From NCBI RefSeq assembly GCF_003258605.2, contig NZ_CP031264.1, forward strand, positions 3,100,001-3,164,000: a DNA stretch of 64,000 bases, given 5' to 3'. The first letter of the stretch is position 1, and every line of letters starts with the position of its first letter. The stretch comes from Peterkaempfera bronchialis (GTDB lineage: Bacteria > Actinomycetota > Actinomycetes > Streptomycetales > Streptomycetaceae). Positions 8,479 through 17,218 of this stretch are shown here, piece after piece. The position numbers and the translations under genes are program-made. A model generated the notes under the pieces. That model saw nothing but the letters and a program-made list of their open reading frames with translations. It did not search any database and was not told the origin of the DNA.

Positions 8479-9042
8479 ATGCGCAACAGACGGCTCGCAG
8501 CCGTAATCGCCGGTGCCCTGCTCGCCGGTTCGCTGACCGCCGGTGCGGGGGTCGCCATCGCCACCGCCGACCGGGACGAGGCCCCCGGGCCCGCCCCGGT
8601 CGCCCCCGCCCCGCACGCCAGGACCGACGCCGCCCGCACGCTCGACGTGCTGTCCTCCCTGGGCACGGTCACGCACCGCGTCAATGACCTGGTCGTCGCG
8701 GCCAAGCACGGTTCGGGCACCACCGAGGCGCAGCAGAGCGCCTCCGCGCTGGGCAACGCGGCGGAGGAGTTGGCGGCCAAGGTCGGGAAGTCCGCCGGGC
8801 AGGGGGTGCCGGACCGCCACCAGCGGACCACCCGCGACAGGGTTGCCATCCCGACCGTCGAGCAGGCCATCGCGGCGCTCCGGACGGATGTGCAGGCGCT
8901 GCTGGCGGCGCTCCGGGCCAATGACCCGGCTGCGGCGGCCAAGGCGGTCGAGGCGGTGGCGCGGGACACCGTCGCCCTGGTGAAGGCGATCCTCGCCGCC
9001 CTTGACGCGCCTGCGCTGCCGGTGGGCATCCCGGCGTCCTGA
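8479..9042 (+). CDS. Small secreted protein of unknown function
   Basis: The 187-residue product begins MRNRRLAAVIAGALLAGS, a clear Sec signal peptide with a basic n-region, a hydrophobic core and probable cleavage near AIATA. The mature part is Ala-rich and predicted helical (DVLSSLGTVTHRVNDLV; VEQAIAALRTDVQALLAAL). It has no cysteines and no known catalytic motif. The start at 8479 is preferred to the ATG at 8431 because GAAAGG precedes it and the signal peptide begins there. A strong hairpin follows the stop codon. Confidence 0.75.
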   Translation: MRNRRLAAVIAGALLAGSLTAGAGVAIATADRDEAPGPAPVAPAPHARTDAARTLDVLSSLGTVTHRVNDLVVAAKHGSGTTEAQQSASALGNAAEELAAKVGKSAGQGVPDRHQRTTRDRVAIPTVEQAIAALRTDVQALLAALRANDPAAAAKAVEAVARDTVALVKAILAALDAPALPVGIPAS

Positions 9043-9053
9043 GGCGGGTCGGA

Positions 9054-9083
9054 GGGGGTTGCGGCCGTCCGGCTGCGGCCCCC
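9054..9083 (+). terminator. Hairpin after secreted-protein gene
   Basis: Arms 9054-9066 and 9071-9083 form a 13-bp stem with three G-U pairs and a GTCC loop. It lies just after the stop codon at 9042 and is followed by TTC. Confidence 0.6.
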
Positions 9084-9184
9084 TTCGGCGTGCGGGGGCG
9101 GGGGCGGCGGGTTCCCCTTGTACGCGTTGTACGCGCACGGCTGCGCTCCGCAGACCGCGGTCGGCGCGGTCGGCGCGGTCGCGG

Positions 9185-9208
9185 ACGCCACCCTCCTGGG
9201 GGTGGCGT
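9185..9208 (-). terminator. Hairpin after LysR gene
   Basis: ACGCCACCC and GGGTGGCGT form a perfect 9-bp stem with a 6-base loop. It lies between convergent genes, 48 bases downstream of the LysR stop codon, and could act in both directions. Confidence 0.55.
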
Positions 9209-9255
9209 GCGGGCCGGCGTCCGGGCTGGTGTGTGCGGGCTGGTGTGCGGCAGGG

Positions 9256-10149
9256 TCAGCCGCGGTCCGGCAGCGCCGCCCGGACATGCCGGACCAGGGC
9301 GCGGGCGGCGGGGCCGACCGGTCCCGCGGACCGCCAGGCCAGGGCGAGGCGGCCGCGCAGCCGGGGGCGGGTCAGGGTGAGGATGTGGAGCCGGTCGGCG
9401 TAGCAGCGGGCCAGGGACTCGGGGACGACGGCCGCGCCCAGGCCGCGTACGGCGAGCCGCGCCAGCACATTGGGGTCGCCGGCCTCGAAGGCGATGCGGG
9501 GTCGGAGGCCCGCTGCGGCGCAGGCGTGGTCCAGGGCGGTGCGCAGCCCGGTGCCCGGGGGCAGGCTGATCAGGGGCCGGTCGGCGAGCGCGCGGAGGGT
9601 GGCGGAGGTCCTGGCCGCCAGCGGGTCGTCGCGGCCCACGACCACCACCAGCGGCTCGTCCACCACGACCTGGAGCGCCACCCCGGGCGGGGTGGCGGTG
9701 GGCAGGCCGATCACGGCCAGGTCGGTGCTGCCGGTGGCGACGGCATGGACCAGCCGGTCGGAGGTGTCCTCGGTCAGGCCGGTCTCCACCGCCGGGTGGT
9801 CGTGGTGGAAGGCCGCCAGCAGCCCGGGCAGGTCGATGTCCGGGCCCAGCGAGGTGACCGTGCCGACGGTGACCTGCCCGCGTACCAGCCCGGCCAGCTC
9901 GTCCACCGCTTCGCGGGCCCCGGCGACGGCGGCGAGCGCGGCTCTGGCGTACGGGAGCACGGCCGCGCCCGCCTCGGTCAGGCGGACGGTGCGGCCGGAG
10001 CGGTCCAGCAGTTCCTGGCCGAGTTCGCGTTCCAGCTTGCGGATCTGGGCGCTCACGCCGGGCTGGGCGACATGCAGCCGGGCCGCAGCCCGGGTGAAGT
10101 TGGCCTCCTCGGCGACGGTGGCGAAGTACTCCAGCTGGCGCAGCTCCAT
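9256..10149 (-). CDS. LysR-family transcriptional regulator
   Basis: The 297-residue protein opens MELRQLEYFATVAEEANFTRAAARLHVAQPGVS, the classic LysR winged helix-turn-helix, and continues with a periplasmic-binding-type effector domain (for example VTVGTVTSLGPDIDLPGLL and GLGAAVVPESLA). It is transcribed divergently from the SnoaL-like gene, with about 100 bases between start codons, so that gene is its likely target. LysR proteins usually bind such shared regions and respond to a small molecule; the effector is unknown. Confidence 0.88.
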   Translation of the reverse strand: MELRQLEYFATVAEEANFTRAAARLHVAQPGVSAQIRKLERELGQELLDRSGRTVRLTEAGAAVLPYARAALAAVAGAREAVDELAGLVRGQVTVGTVTSLGPDIDLPGLLAAFHHDHPAVETGLTEDTSDRLVHAVATGSTDLAVIGLPTATPPGVALQVVVDEPLVVVVGRDDPLAARTSATLRALADRPLISLPPGTGLRTALDHACAAAGLRPRIAFEAGDPNVLARLAVRGLGAAVVPESLARCYADRLHILTLTRPRLRGRLALAWRSAGPVGPAARALVRHVRAALPDRG

Positions 10150-10251
10150 AACCGATGATGCTAGCGACGAGTCGTACCAGCTCTTGGACGTATGGACGGG
10201 CGGCGCCGGAGGATGGCGGCACGGCACCCGATTCCGCTGAAGGAGACCCCG

Positions 10252-10641
10252 ATGACCGCCGACGCCGCCCAGGTCGCCGCCGCCTACTTCGAGACCTGGA
10301 AGGCCAGGGACTTCACCGCCCTCAGGTCGCTGCTCGCCGACGACGTGGAGTTCAGCGGGCCGCTCGCCCGGGTGCGGGGCGCCGACGACTGTATCCGGGG
10401 CATCGAGGGACTCTCCCGGATCGTCACCGATGTCGTCGTCCGGAAGGTCTTCCGCGACGGTGGCGATGTGCTGACCTGGTTCGAGCTGCACACCACGGTC
10501 GCGGACCCGGTGCCGGTCGCCAACTGGAGCCGGGTGGAGGGCGGCCTGATCACCCGTATCCGGGTGGTCTTCGACGCCCGTCCGCTCGCGTCGGCCTCGG
10601 GGGCTGGGGCTGGGGCCGGGGCGGGGGCGGCTGCCGGCTGA
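10252..10641 (+). CDS. SnoaL-like (NTF2 fold) protein
   Basis: The 129-residue product shows the NTF2/SnoaL pattern: AAAYFETWKARDFTALRSLLADDVEFSGP, then RGADDCIRGIEGLSRI, and a final beta region. Such proteins act as small-molecule isomerases, hydrolases or binding scaffolds in a cone-shaped fold. ATG at 10252 has AAGGAGA upstream. The C-terminus is a low-complexity Gly/Ala tail encoded by a GGGGCTG-type repeat (about 10600-10636). The divergent LysR gene probably controls it. Confidence 0.75.
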   Translation: MTADAAQVAAAYFETWKARDFTALRSLLADDVEFSGPLARVRGADDCIRGIEGLSRIVTDVVVRKVFRDGGDVLTWFELHTTVADPVPVANWSRVEGGLITRIRVVFDARPLASASGAGAGAGAGAAAG

Positions 10642-10689
10642 GCGGAGACCGGTTCGACGTGGGGCGTCGGGGCGCGGCAGGGTGCTGCC

Positions 10690-11496
10690 ATGACCGGTAG
10701 CGGACTGGACGACCACGGCTTCATCGCGCGGGAGGGCTCCCTCGGCCTGGTGCCGGAGGAGTTCGCCGCCGTGGTCGACGCCGCCCGTACCCGGATCGCC
10801 GCAGCCTTCGGCCCCGCCCGACTGCACAGCGCCTACCTGTACGGCAGCATCCCGCGCGGCACCGCCGTCCCCGGCGTCTCCGACCTCGACCTGCTGCTCG
10901 CGCTGCGCCACCGGCCGGGCGCTGCCGACCGGGCAGACGCCAGGGCGCTGGAAGCCTCCCTGGACGCCGACTTCCCGCAGGTCGACGGGGTGGGCGTGCT
11001 GCTGCACGACAGGGCCACCCTGCTGAGCGACCTGGAGCGGTACGACCTGGGCTGGTTCCTGGCCTGCCTCTGCACCCCGCTGCTCGGCGACGACCTCGCC
11101 GCACGGCTGCCCCGTTACCGCCCCACCTCCCTGCTGGCCCGCGAGACCAACGGCGACCTGGCCCTGCTCCTCCCCCGCTGGCGCGCCCAGGCCGCCGCCG
11201 CCCGCACGGCCCCCGAACGCCGGGCCCTCTGCCGCCGGGTCGCCCGCCGGATCGTCCGCACCGGGTTCACCCTGGTGATGCCGCGCTGGGGCGGCTGGAC
11301 CAGCGACCTCACCGCCTCCGCCGAGGCGTTCGCCCGCTACTACCCGGACCGCGCCGACCAGCTGCGCCGGGCCGCAGCGGCAGCCCGCACCCCCACCGCC
11401 GACCCGGCCGTCCTCACCCTCCTGATCGACGACCTCGGCCCCTGGCTGGCCACCGAATACACATCCGTCCACGGCCACAAGACCCCCCGCCCCTGA
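10690..11496 (+). CDS. Nucleotidyltransferase-domain protein
   Basis: The 268-residue protein contains LYGSIPRGTAVPGVSDLDLLL (around residues 49-70). This is the GS-x(n)-DxD signature of the polymerase-beta nucleotidyltransferase superfamily, as in aminoglycoside adenylyltransferases and minimal MNT proteins. The helical C-terminal half resembles the substrate-binding part of such enzymes. It lies 48 bases after the SnoaL-like gene on the same strand. The substrate is unknown; antibiotic adenylylation is one possibility, and no adjacent HEPN partner is visible. Confidence 0.75.
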   Translation: MTGSGLDDHGFIAREGSLGLVPEEFAAVVDAARTRIAAAFGPARLHSAYLYGSIPRGTAVPGVSDLDLLLALRHRPGAADRADARALEASLDADFPQVDGVGVLLHDRATLLSDLERYDLGWFLACLCTPLLGDDLAARLPRYRPTSLLARETNGDLALLLPRWRAQAAAARTAPERRALCRRVARRIVRTGFTLVMPRWGGWTSDLTASAEAFARYYPDRADQLRRAAAAARTPTADPAVLTLLIDDLGPWLATEYTSVHGHKTPRP

Positions 11497-11600
11497 CGCA
11501 CCCCGAGCACAGGGCAGCTTTCCCATCGCAGCCGCCACCCGATACCTTCCCGTGAACGCGACCGGCCGCGCCGGTCGCCCGCAGTGTGCGGCGAGGTGCG

Positions 11601-11729
11601 ATGAGCAGCGGCAACTGGAAGTTCAACGGGCCCTGGAGTTGTCCTGAAGCTCGCCATGGGCACAGCGCCCGCAATGTCAGTGGCCCCTGCTATACCAAGG
11701 ACACTGCCAACCGTCAGGAGCCGCAATGA
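11601..11729 (+). CDS. 42-residue leader ORF coupled to the helicase gene
   Basis: ATG at 11601 is preceded by GCGAGG and opens a 42-codon frame starting MSSGNWKFNGPWSCPE. Its TGA at 11727-11729 overlaps the helicase ATG at 11726 in an ATGA arrangement, typical of translational coupling. It has two cysteines and several aromatic residues and no known domain. It could be a real small partner protein or a leader peptide that sets helicase translation. Confidence 0.4.
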   Translation: MSSGNWKFNGPWSCPEARHGHSARNVSGPCYTKDTANRQEPQ

Positions 11730-14700
11730 CTCACCCGGTCCACCTCCAGGCCGTCCCTGGCATCTACGAGAAGCTGATCACGGACAGGCTGGAGGAACGG
11801 CTCCGGGAGCTCAGCGCCGAGGGATGGCTGGCCGGTCACAAGTCGGTGGGCACGGAGTCCAGCTCCCATGTACTGGCCCGCCACATCGCCGACACGGTGA
11901 CCCGGTTGCTCAAGTCACTCGACCATGAGAAACGGGTCGCCGCGGCCAACCAGATCCTGGACCACCTGGCCACCCTCAATGGCGCTCGCGAGTGGATAGA
12001 GCGGGTGGCCGACGGCCCGCGAGAACTGGTCACCCTCGCCCAGCAGGAAGCTGAGGGCGTCTATCAGCTGCGGCCGTTGACCCCGCTGTCGGACACTGCA
12101 CTGTTCACCAACTCCCCGGACGATCTCAACCTTGGTTCGGAGCTGCGCGGCGAACTCGCCACAGCCGACCGTGTGGATCTGCTCTGCGCCTTCGTGAAGT
12201 GGCATGGCGTCCGCGTCCTCGAAGGTGCCCTTCGGGCTGCTCATCAGCGTGGCGTCCGGATCCGTGTCATCACCACGACGTACATCGGGGCCACCGAGCG
12301 ACGCGCTCTCGATCGTCTGGTTCGGGAGTTCGGCGCCGAGGTGAAGGTCAACTACGAGCTGCTCTCCACACGTCTACACGCCAAGGCATGGTTGTTCCGC
12401 CGCAACAGCGGCTTCGACACCGCCTATGTCGGCAGTTCCAACCTCTCCAAGGCTGCCCTGCTTGACGGCCTGGAGTGGAACGTTCGCCTGTCTTCCGTGG
12501 CCACGCCGGCAGTGCTCAAGAAGTTCGAAGCGACCTTCGACGCCTACTGGCACGACCCGTCCTTCGAGAGTTACGACCCCGATCGAGACGCTGAGCTCCT
12601 GGACAGGGCTCTAAGCGAGGCGAGCGGCAAGACCGACCGAACCACTGCCACCATCTCCCTCTCCGGCCTTGAGGTCCGCCCCTATCCGCACCAGCAGGAC
12701 ATGCTGGAGCGTCTGGAGGTCGAGCGGTCCATCCACAACCGGCACCACAATCTGTTGGTGGCGGCCACGGGCACGGGCAAGACCGTCATGGCGGCCCTGG
12801 ACTACAGAGCCCTCCGCAAGAAGCATCAGCGCGACCTCAAGCTGCTCTTTATCGCGCACCGCAAGGAGATCCTGGACCAGTCGCTCCGCACCTACCAGGA
12901 GGTGCTGATCGACGCCAACTTCGGTGAGTGCCTGGTCAATGGCCAGGTGCCTCGGGACTGGACACATGTCTTCGCCAGCGTGCAGTCCCTCAATGCTCGA
13001 ACCCTGGACCGCTTCTCGCCGGACCACTTCGACGTCATCGTGATCGACGAGTTCCACCACGGTGTGGCACCCACGTACCGCAAGATCATCGACTACTTCC
13101 AGCCGCTGGAGTTGCTTGGCCTCACAGCGACCCCCGAGCGGACGGACGGAAAGAACGTCCAGGACGAGTTCTTCGACGGCCGCATCGCAGCCGAGATGCG
13201 GCTGTGGGAGGCGCTGGAGAACGAGCTGCTGAGTCCGTTCCACTACTTCGGCATCGCCGACAACACCGACATGACCGGGCTTGAATGGAAGCGCGGCACC
13301 TACGACCCCGCCGAGCTCGACAACCTCTTCACTGGCAACGACGCACGGGCTCGATTGGTCGTCAAAGCGGTCCAAGACAAGATCGCCGATCCAGGTTCGA
13401 TACGCGCACTTGGCTTCTGTGTCTCGGTGGCCCATGCCAAGTTCATGGCTGACTACTTCAACCGTGCCGGGTTGAACGCCAAGGCTCTGTCCGGGGGGAC
13501 ACCAACCGAGGAGCGGAAGGCCGCTCTCAGCGGGCTGCGGGACGGCTCCGTGCAGGTGATCTTCTCCGTGGACCTCTTCAACGAGGGGCTGGACGTCCCG
13601 GACGTCGACACATTGCTTCTACTGCGGCCGACTTCCAGCACCACCGTCTTCCTCCAGCAGCTTGGGCGTGGTCTGCGCCGAAGCGAGAACAAGGCCGTCC
13701 TCACAGTCCTGGATTTCATTGGCATGCACCGCAAGGAGTTCCGCTTCGAGAACCAGTTCCGCGCGCTGACCAACCTCACCCGCAATCGCCTGGCTGACCA
13801 CATCGAGGACGACTTCCCCCGGCTTCCCTCGGGCTGCCAGATCATCCTCGACCGCAAGTCGAAGGATCGGGTGCTGGACAACGTCCGGAGCCAGCTGAAG
13901 ATCAACGCGACCCAACTCGCCAAAGAGATCAGCGAGTACGGCGAGCCGAAGCTGGCCGCCTACCTACGCGAGAGCAATCGCGAACTCAAGGAGCTCTACC
14001 GCTCGAACAACTCCTGGACCGGCCTGCTCCGCCGCGCCAAGTTGCTGTCCGACCCCGTCCCGGATGGTGAAGCCGAACTGTCGAAGCGAGCGTCCGCCTT
14101 TCTCCACGTGGACGACCCGCTCCGGATCTCCGCCTACACCAAGCTGCTGTCAGATGACGCACCCCGCTACGAGGAGCTGTCATCGCAGGAGCAGGCGTTC
14201 GCCCGCATGCTGTTCTTCTCCCTCTGGCCGCTTGGCGGAGGCTTCGCCACCTACCAGAAGGGCTTCGACGCACTCCGCCCGCAGGTAGCCTTCCGCAGCG
14301 AACTCCGCCAGATCCTCGACCACGGCCTGGAACACACCGAGCACATCCCGATCCCGCTGCTGGGCTCCCAGATCGGTATCCCACTCGCCGTTCACGCCTC
14401 ATACAGCCGCGAGGAGATCCTGCCTGCTCTCGGCCAAGCCGGCCTGGGAGCATTCCTTCCAGGTAACTTTCGGGAGGGCGTGAAGTGGTGTCAGAACATC
14501 AAGACTGACGCACTGCTCATCACCCTGGAAAAGGACGAAAAGGACTTCTCTCCGCAGACTCGGTACAGGGACTTCGCCATGGGCCCGGATGTCTTCCACT
14601 GGGAGTCCCAAAACCAGACCTCGGAGAGCTCCCCCACTGGCCTGCGCTACCAGCAGCACCGAGAGAAGGGCACCCATGTGCTGCTCTTCGTCCGCCGCTA

Positions 14701-14857
14701 CAAGAAGACCGACATCGGCGGCCCTCAGCCCTGGATGCTCCTCGGCCCGGCCCACTACGAGTCACATGAGGGCAGCAACCCTATGGGCATCGTCTGGAAG
14801 CTGGACCACCAACTGCCAGCCGACGTCTGGACCTACTCCGCAATCGCCGCTGGCTGA
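11726..14857 (+). CDS. PLD-nuclease / superfamily 2 helicase / DUF3427 fusion, candidate defence protein
   Basis: This 1043-residue protein has three parts. The N-terminal third has a single phospholipase-D HxK motif, RLHAKAWLF (residues 216-224), followed by VGSSNLSKAAL. The centre is a DEAD/DEAH helicase: AATGTGKT (346-353), IDEFHH (440-445), LTATPERTDG (466-475) and QLGRGLRR (645-652). The remainder, after about residue 690, matches the DUF3427 region found in related proteins. Such fusions occur in accessory islands and are suspected to act on foreign DNA. Codon use is clearly less GC-rich than in neighbours, which suggests acquisition. AGGAG precedes the ATG. The 3' end overlaps the convergent gene by 25 bases. 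Confidence 0.85.
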   Translation: MTHPVHLQAVPGIYEKLITDRLEERLRELSAEGWLAGHKSVGTESSSHVLARHIADTVTRLLKSLDHEKRVAAANQILDHLATLNGAREWIERVADGPRELVTLAQQEAEGVYQLRPLTPLSDTALFTNSPDDLNLGSELRGELATADRVDLLCAFVKWHGVRVLEGALRAAHQRGVRIRVITTTYIGATERRALDRLVREFGAEVKVNYELLSTRLHAKAWLFRRNSGFDTAYVGSSNLSKAALLDGLEWNVRLSSVATPAVLKKFEATFDAYWHDPSFESYDPDRDAELLDRALSEASGKTDRTTATISLSGLEVRPYPHQQDMLERLEVERSIHNRHHNLLVAATGTGKTVMAALDYRALRKKHQRDLKLLFIAHRKEILDQSLRTYQEVLIDANFGECLVNGQVPRDWTHVFASVQSLNARTLDRFSPDHFDVIVIDEFHHGVAPTYRKIIDYFQPLELLGLTATPERTDGKNVQDEFFDGRIAAEMRLWEALENELLSPFHYFGIADNTDMTGLEWKRGTYDPAELDNLFTGNDARARLVVKAVQDKIADPGSIRALGFCVSVAHAKFMADYFNRAGLNAKALSGGTPTEERKAALSGLRDGSVQVIFSVDLFNEGLDVPDVDTLLLLRPTSSTTVFLQQLGRGLRRSENKAVLTVLDFIGMHRKEFRFENQFRALTNLTRNRLADHIEDDFPRLPSGCQIILDRKSKDRVLDNVRSQLKINATQLAKEISEYGEPKLAAYLRESNRELKELYRSNNSWTGLLRRAKLLSDPVPDGEAELSKRASAFLHVDDPLRISAYTKLLSDDAPRYEELSSQEQAFARMLFFSLWPLGGGFATYQKGFDALRPQVAFRSELRQILDHGLEHTEHIPIPLLGSQIGIPLAVHASYSREEILPALGQAGLGAFLPGNFREGVKWCQNIKTDALLITLEKDEKDFSPQTRYRDFAMGPDVFHWESQNQTSESSPTGLRYQQHREKGTHVLLFVRRYKKTDIGGPQPWMLLGPAHYESHEGSNPMGIVWKLDHQLPADVWTYSAIAAG

Positions 14858-15237
14858 TCCTTGCCCGCCCCGACTGGCCGTAGCACTGCATCCTGCTCGA
14901 AGTCGAACCGAAGGACAAACGCCAGTTCCCCGAGCCGTCTGAGCACATGCTCAACGGCTTGGGGACCTGCGACACCAGCAGGTGGTCGGACTCTGTCCCA
15001 GCGGATCAGCTCCGAGCAGAGAACAATCCGTGGGGACACCTGGAGCGTCAACAGGAACTCATCGTTCTCTTGGTCCAATACCAGCAACTGCTGGAGCTCC
15101 AACCCCGGCAACGCACCGAAGTGCTGTGCTGCCCCAAGCAGGTTGCCGAGGTTGAGAGAATCTGCCCAGACGTCCTCAGTTGCATCAAACTCCTCAGTGA
15201 CGGCCTCCACCAGTTCCGAGCTGATCGGGCTCGTCAC
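14833..15237 (-). CDS. 134-residue protein coupled to an RsbW-like protein
   Basis: The product begins TSPISSELVEAVTEEFDAT and is acidic and Leu-rich (GLELQQLLVLDQEND, FLLTLQVSP). No domain is recognised. Its GTG start (15237-15235) overlaps the stop codon of the upstream RsbW-like gene as GTGA, so translation is probably coupled and the two proteins may work together. Its 3' end overlaps the helicase 3' end by 25 bases in the convergent direction. Confidence 0.65.
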   Translation of the reverse strand: MTSPISSELVEAVTEEFDATEDVWADSLNLGNLLGAAQHFGALPGLELQQLLVLDQENDEFLLTLQVSPRIVLCSELIRWDRVRPPAGVAGPQAVEHVLRRLGELAFVLRFDFEQDAVLRPVGAGKDQPAAIAE

Positions 15238-15884
15238 GCCGCATCACCCTCCGACTCGAAGCGCGTGTGCGCCTGATCGAGCGCTTCGCCTGGATCCCAT
15301 CCATGGGATGACAGCCAGTTCATAAGGTCCACCAACAGCGCGACGGCGGTCTCCCTCATCAACACTGGCCCCACTCGCAGTTCCGCCCCTACAAGCGCTG
15401 GCGCCGGTCCATACAGCAACAGCAGAGCCTCAGCCCGATCCACCCGGTGGCCACCGGCATGCCCAGCGGGCCCAGCCACCCCGCCATCCAGCTCAGCCCA
15501 GATGACCTTGCCAGGGCCGCCCTGATCCGCCCCCCAGCGGTCAGCGAGTGCGCCGACGATCTCCAGCCCTCGACCTCCTTCCGCATGCTCGGCCGCATGG
15601 CGGGATGTCGGCGTCGCACCGCCACCGTCAGGATCGTGGACCTCAATGCGTAGAAACCCGTCTCGCATCATCACCGTGAGTCGACTGGGCACACTCGTTC
15701 CCACATGCTCGATCACATTGGTGACCAGCTCGCTGAGGATCAGCTGCGCCCCTTCAGCCAGGTGCGACAGCCCCCACGATCGCAGGTGTGTACGCATGAT
15801 CCGGCGCAGAGCGCCAACGACCTCAGGCCGAGCCTCGAAATCGAGATCCCACCGCTTCCTCTGCACGCACTGACATGCGAGCAT
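15234..15884 (-). CDS. RsbW-like ATP-binding protein with C-terminal extension
   Basis: The 216-residue protein has the GHKL/HATPase fold of anti-sigma factor kinases. The N box is ILSELVTNVIEHVG, the G1 region HDPDGGGA, and G2 GGRGLEIVGALADRWG. Streptomyces encode many such proteins, often beside XRE/DUF397 pairs, and they can bind or phosphorylate regulatory partners. A C-terminal segment of about 75 residues (from about VDRAEALLLLYG) extends beyond the kinase fold and is not recognised. GGGAGG precedes the ATG at 15884. It is divergent from the XRE gene. Confidence 0.8.
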   Translation of the reverse strand: MLACQCVQRKRWDLDFEARPEVVGALRRIMRTHLRSWGLSHLAEGAQLILSELVTNVIEHVGTSVPSRLTVMMRDGFLRIEVHDPDGGGATPTSRHAAEHAEGGRGLEIVGALADRWGADQGGPGKVIWAELDGGVAGPAGHAGGHRVDRAEALLLLYGPAPALVGAELRVGPVLMRETAVALLVDLMNWLSSHGWDPGEALDQAHTRFESEGDAA

Positions 15885-16001
15885 GCCGCCTCCCGGAGAT
15901 CAGCAAGGCTAACCATGGATGCGGAGAGCGACCATGTGAGCACCCTCCGCACCCGCAAGTGTGCTGGCTCATTTGCGATCTGCCATCGCAACCTTGCGCC
16001 G

Positions 16002-16019
16002 TTCACCTTCAAGAGTGAA
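16002..16019. promoter_or_regulatory. Inverted repeat between RsbW-like and XRE genes
   Basis: TTCAC (16002-16006) and GTGAA (16015-16019) flank an 8-base centre about 50 bases before the XRE start. Its position between divergent genes fits an operator for the XRE regulator. Confidence 0.3.
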
Positions 16020-16070
16020 GATGCAGCGCGATACTCGGCCTCAGCAGCCCGCTCTGGCCAGACTTGTGCC

Positions 16071-16952
16071 ATGGCACAGAGCCCGACACCGACAGTCAGA
16101 CGCCGTCGCCTCGGCGTGCAGATGAGGCAGCTTCGCGGGCAGGCGAACCTCACTCTTGATCAGGTCGCGGAGGCTACAGGCTGGGATCGCGCCAAGATCA
16201 GCCGCCTTGAGAACGGCCGATCCGGCATCCGCCTCAAAGAAATCAAGGACCTGCTCACCCTCTACCGCGTCGACGACCCCGGCCTGGCCGCCGCGCTGGA
16301 GTGCCTGGCTCGTGAAGGCTCCAAACGCGGCTGGTGGCAGAACTACAGCGACGTACTGAACCCGGCCTACGCTGACTTCATCAGCCTGGAGACCGACGCC
16401 TCACGGATGTGCGAGTACCAAGTCACCCTGATTCCGGGGCTATTCCAGACCACCCCCTACGCCCGTGAGGTGATCGCGGCGATCAACATGGGCAGCGAGC
16501 CGGACGAGGTCAACCGGCTCGCCGAGTTGCGGGCAGCCCGGCAGTCCGTTCTTACGCGCTCTGGTCCGCCGCTGTCTGTCTGGGCCATCATTCATGAGGC
16601 AGCCCTGCGCCAACGCACCGTCCGCCCCAACATCATGCGTGACCAGCTGCGGCGTCTCCTGGAGATCGCCGAGCTCCCACACGTCACCATCCAGGTGCTT
16701 CCTCTGACTTCAACTCCCCACCCCGGTGTCGCCGGAGCCTTCACACTCCTCAGCTTCGCCGGCACCACCGGGCTCGACGTGGCCCTGGCCGAAAACCTGA
16801 CAGGCGCCGTATACATCGAGGAGGAACGAGAGGTGAGCGTGTACGTTGACGCCTTTGAACGCCTACGCGCGTCGGCACTTCCCACCACGGAGTCCAGCGA
16901 GCTCATCGATCGGCTGGCAGACACCCACAGGCTCACAGAGGAGAGCACGTGA
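16071..16952 (+). CDS. XRE-family regulator with DUF5753 domain
   Basis: The 293-residue protein begins with a helix-turn-helix: RRRRLGVQMRQLRGQANL, then LDQVAEATGWDRAKISRLENG. The long C-terminal DUF5753 region includes EYQVTLIPGLFQTTPYAR and TIQVLPLTSTPHPGVAG. This architecture is abundant in Streptomyces (BldB/WhiJ-type systems), where the regulator pairs with a small DUF397 protein and often an RsbW-like protein, as here. ATG at 16071 was chosen because the domain begins there; the frame is open further upstream. Confidence 0.9.
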   Translation: MAQSPTPTVRRRRLGVQMRQLRGQANLTLDQVAEATGWDRAKISRLENGRSGIRLKEIKDLLTLYRVDDPGLAAALECLAREGSKRGWWQNYSDVLNPAYADFISLETDASRMCEYQVTLIPGLFQTTPYAREVIAAINMGSEPDEVNRLAELRAARQSVLTRSGPPLSVWAIIHEAALRQRTVRPNIMRDQLRRLLEIAELPHVTIQVLPLTSTPHPGVAGAFTLLSFAGTTGLDVALAENLTGAVYIEEEREVSVYVDAFERLRASALPTTESSELIDRLADTHRLTEEST

Positions 16953-17152
16953 TCAGCCCCGACGTTTGGAAGAAGAGCAGCTACAGCGGCGGAAACAACA
17001 ACTGCGTGGAGGTGACCGGCACTTCTGGGGATGCCCCTCAGGTCCTCGTACGCGACTCCAAGGATCCGCACGGCCCCAAGCTCGGCTACTCGGGGATGGC
17101 GTGGAGCGCGTTCGTCAGCGCACTGCGTGCGGGAGAACTCTCCCGCCACTGA
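16949..17152 (+). CDS. DUF397-domain protein
   Basis: The 67-residue product contains WKKSSYSGGNNNCVEV and VLVRDSKDPHGPKLGYS, the DUF397 signature, ending WSAFVSALRAGEL. DUF397 proteins are thought to bind or neutralise the adjacent XRE-DUF5753 regulator. The GTG start at 16949 overlaps the stop codon of that regulator as GTGA, so expression is tightly coupled. Confidence 0.92.
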   Translation: MISPDVWKKSSYSGGNNNCVEVTGTSGDAPQVLVRDSKDPHGPKLGYSGMAWSAFVSALRAGELSRH

Positions 17153-17218
17153 GGGCCATGGAGATCGAGCGGGCGGCCCCCGACCGCCACATCTCGAACG
17201 TGCATACGATGTCGGACT

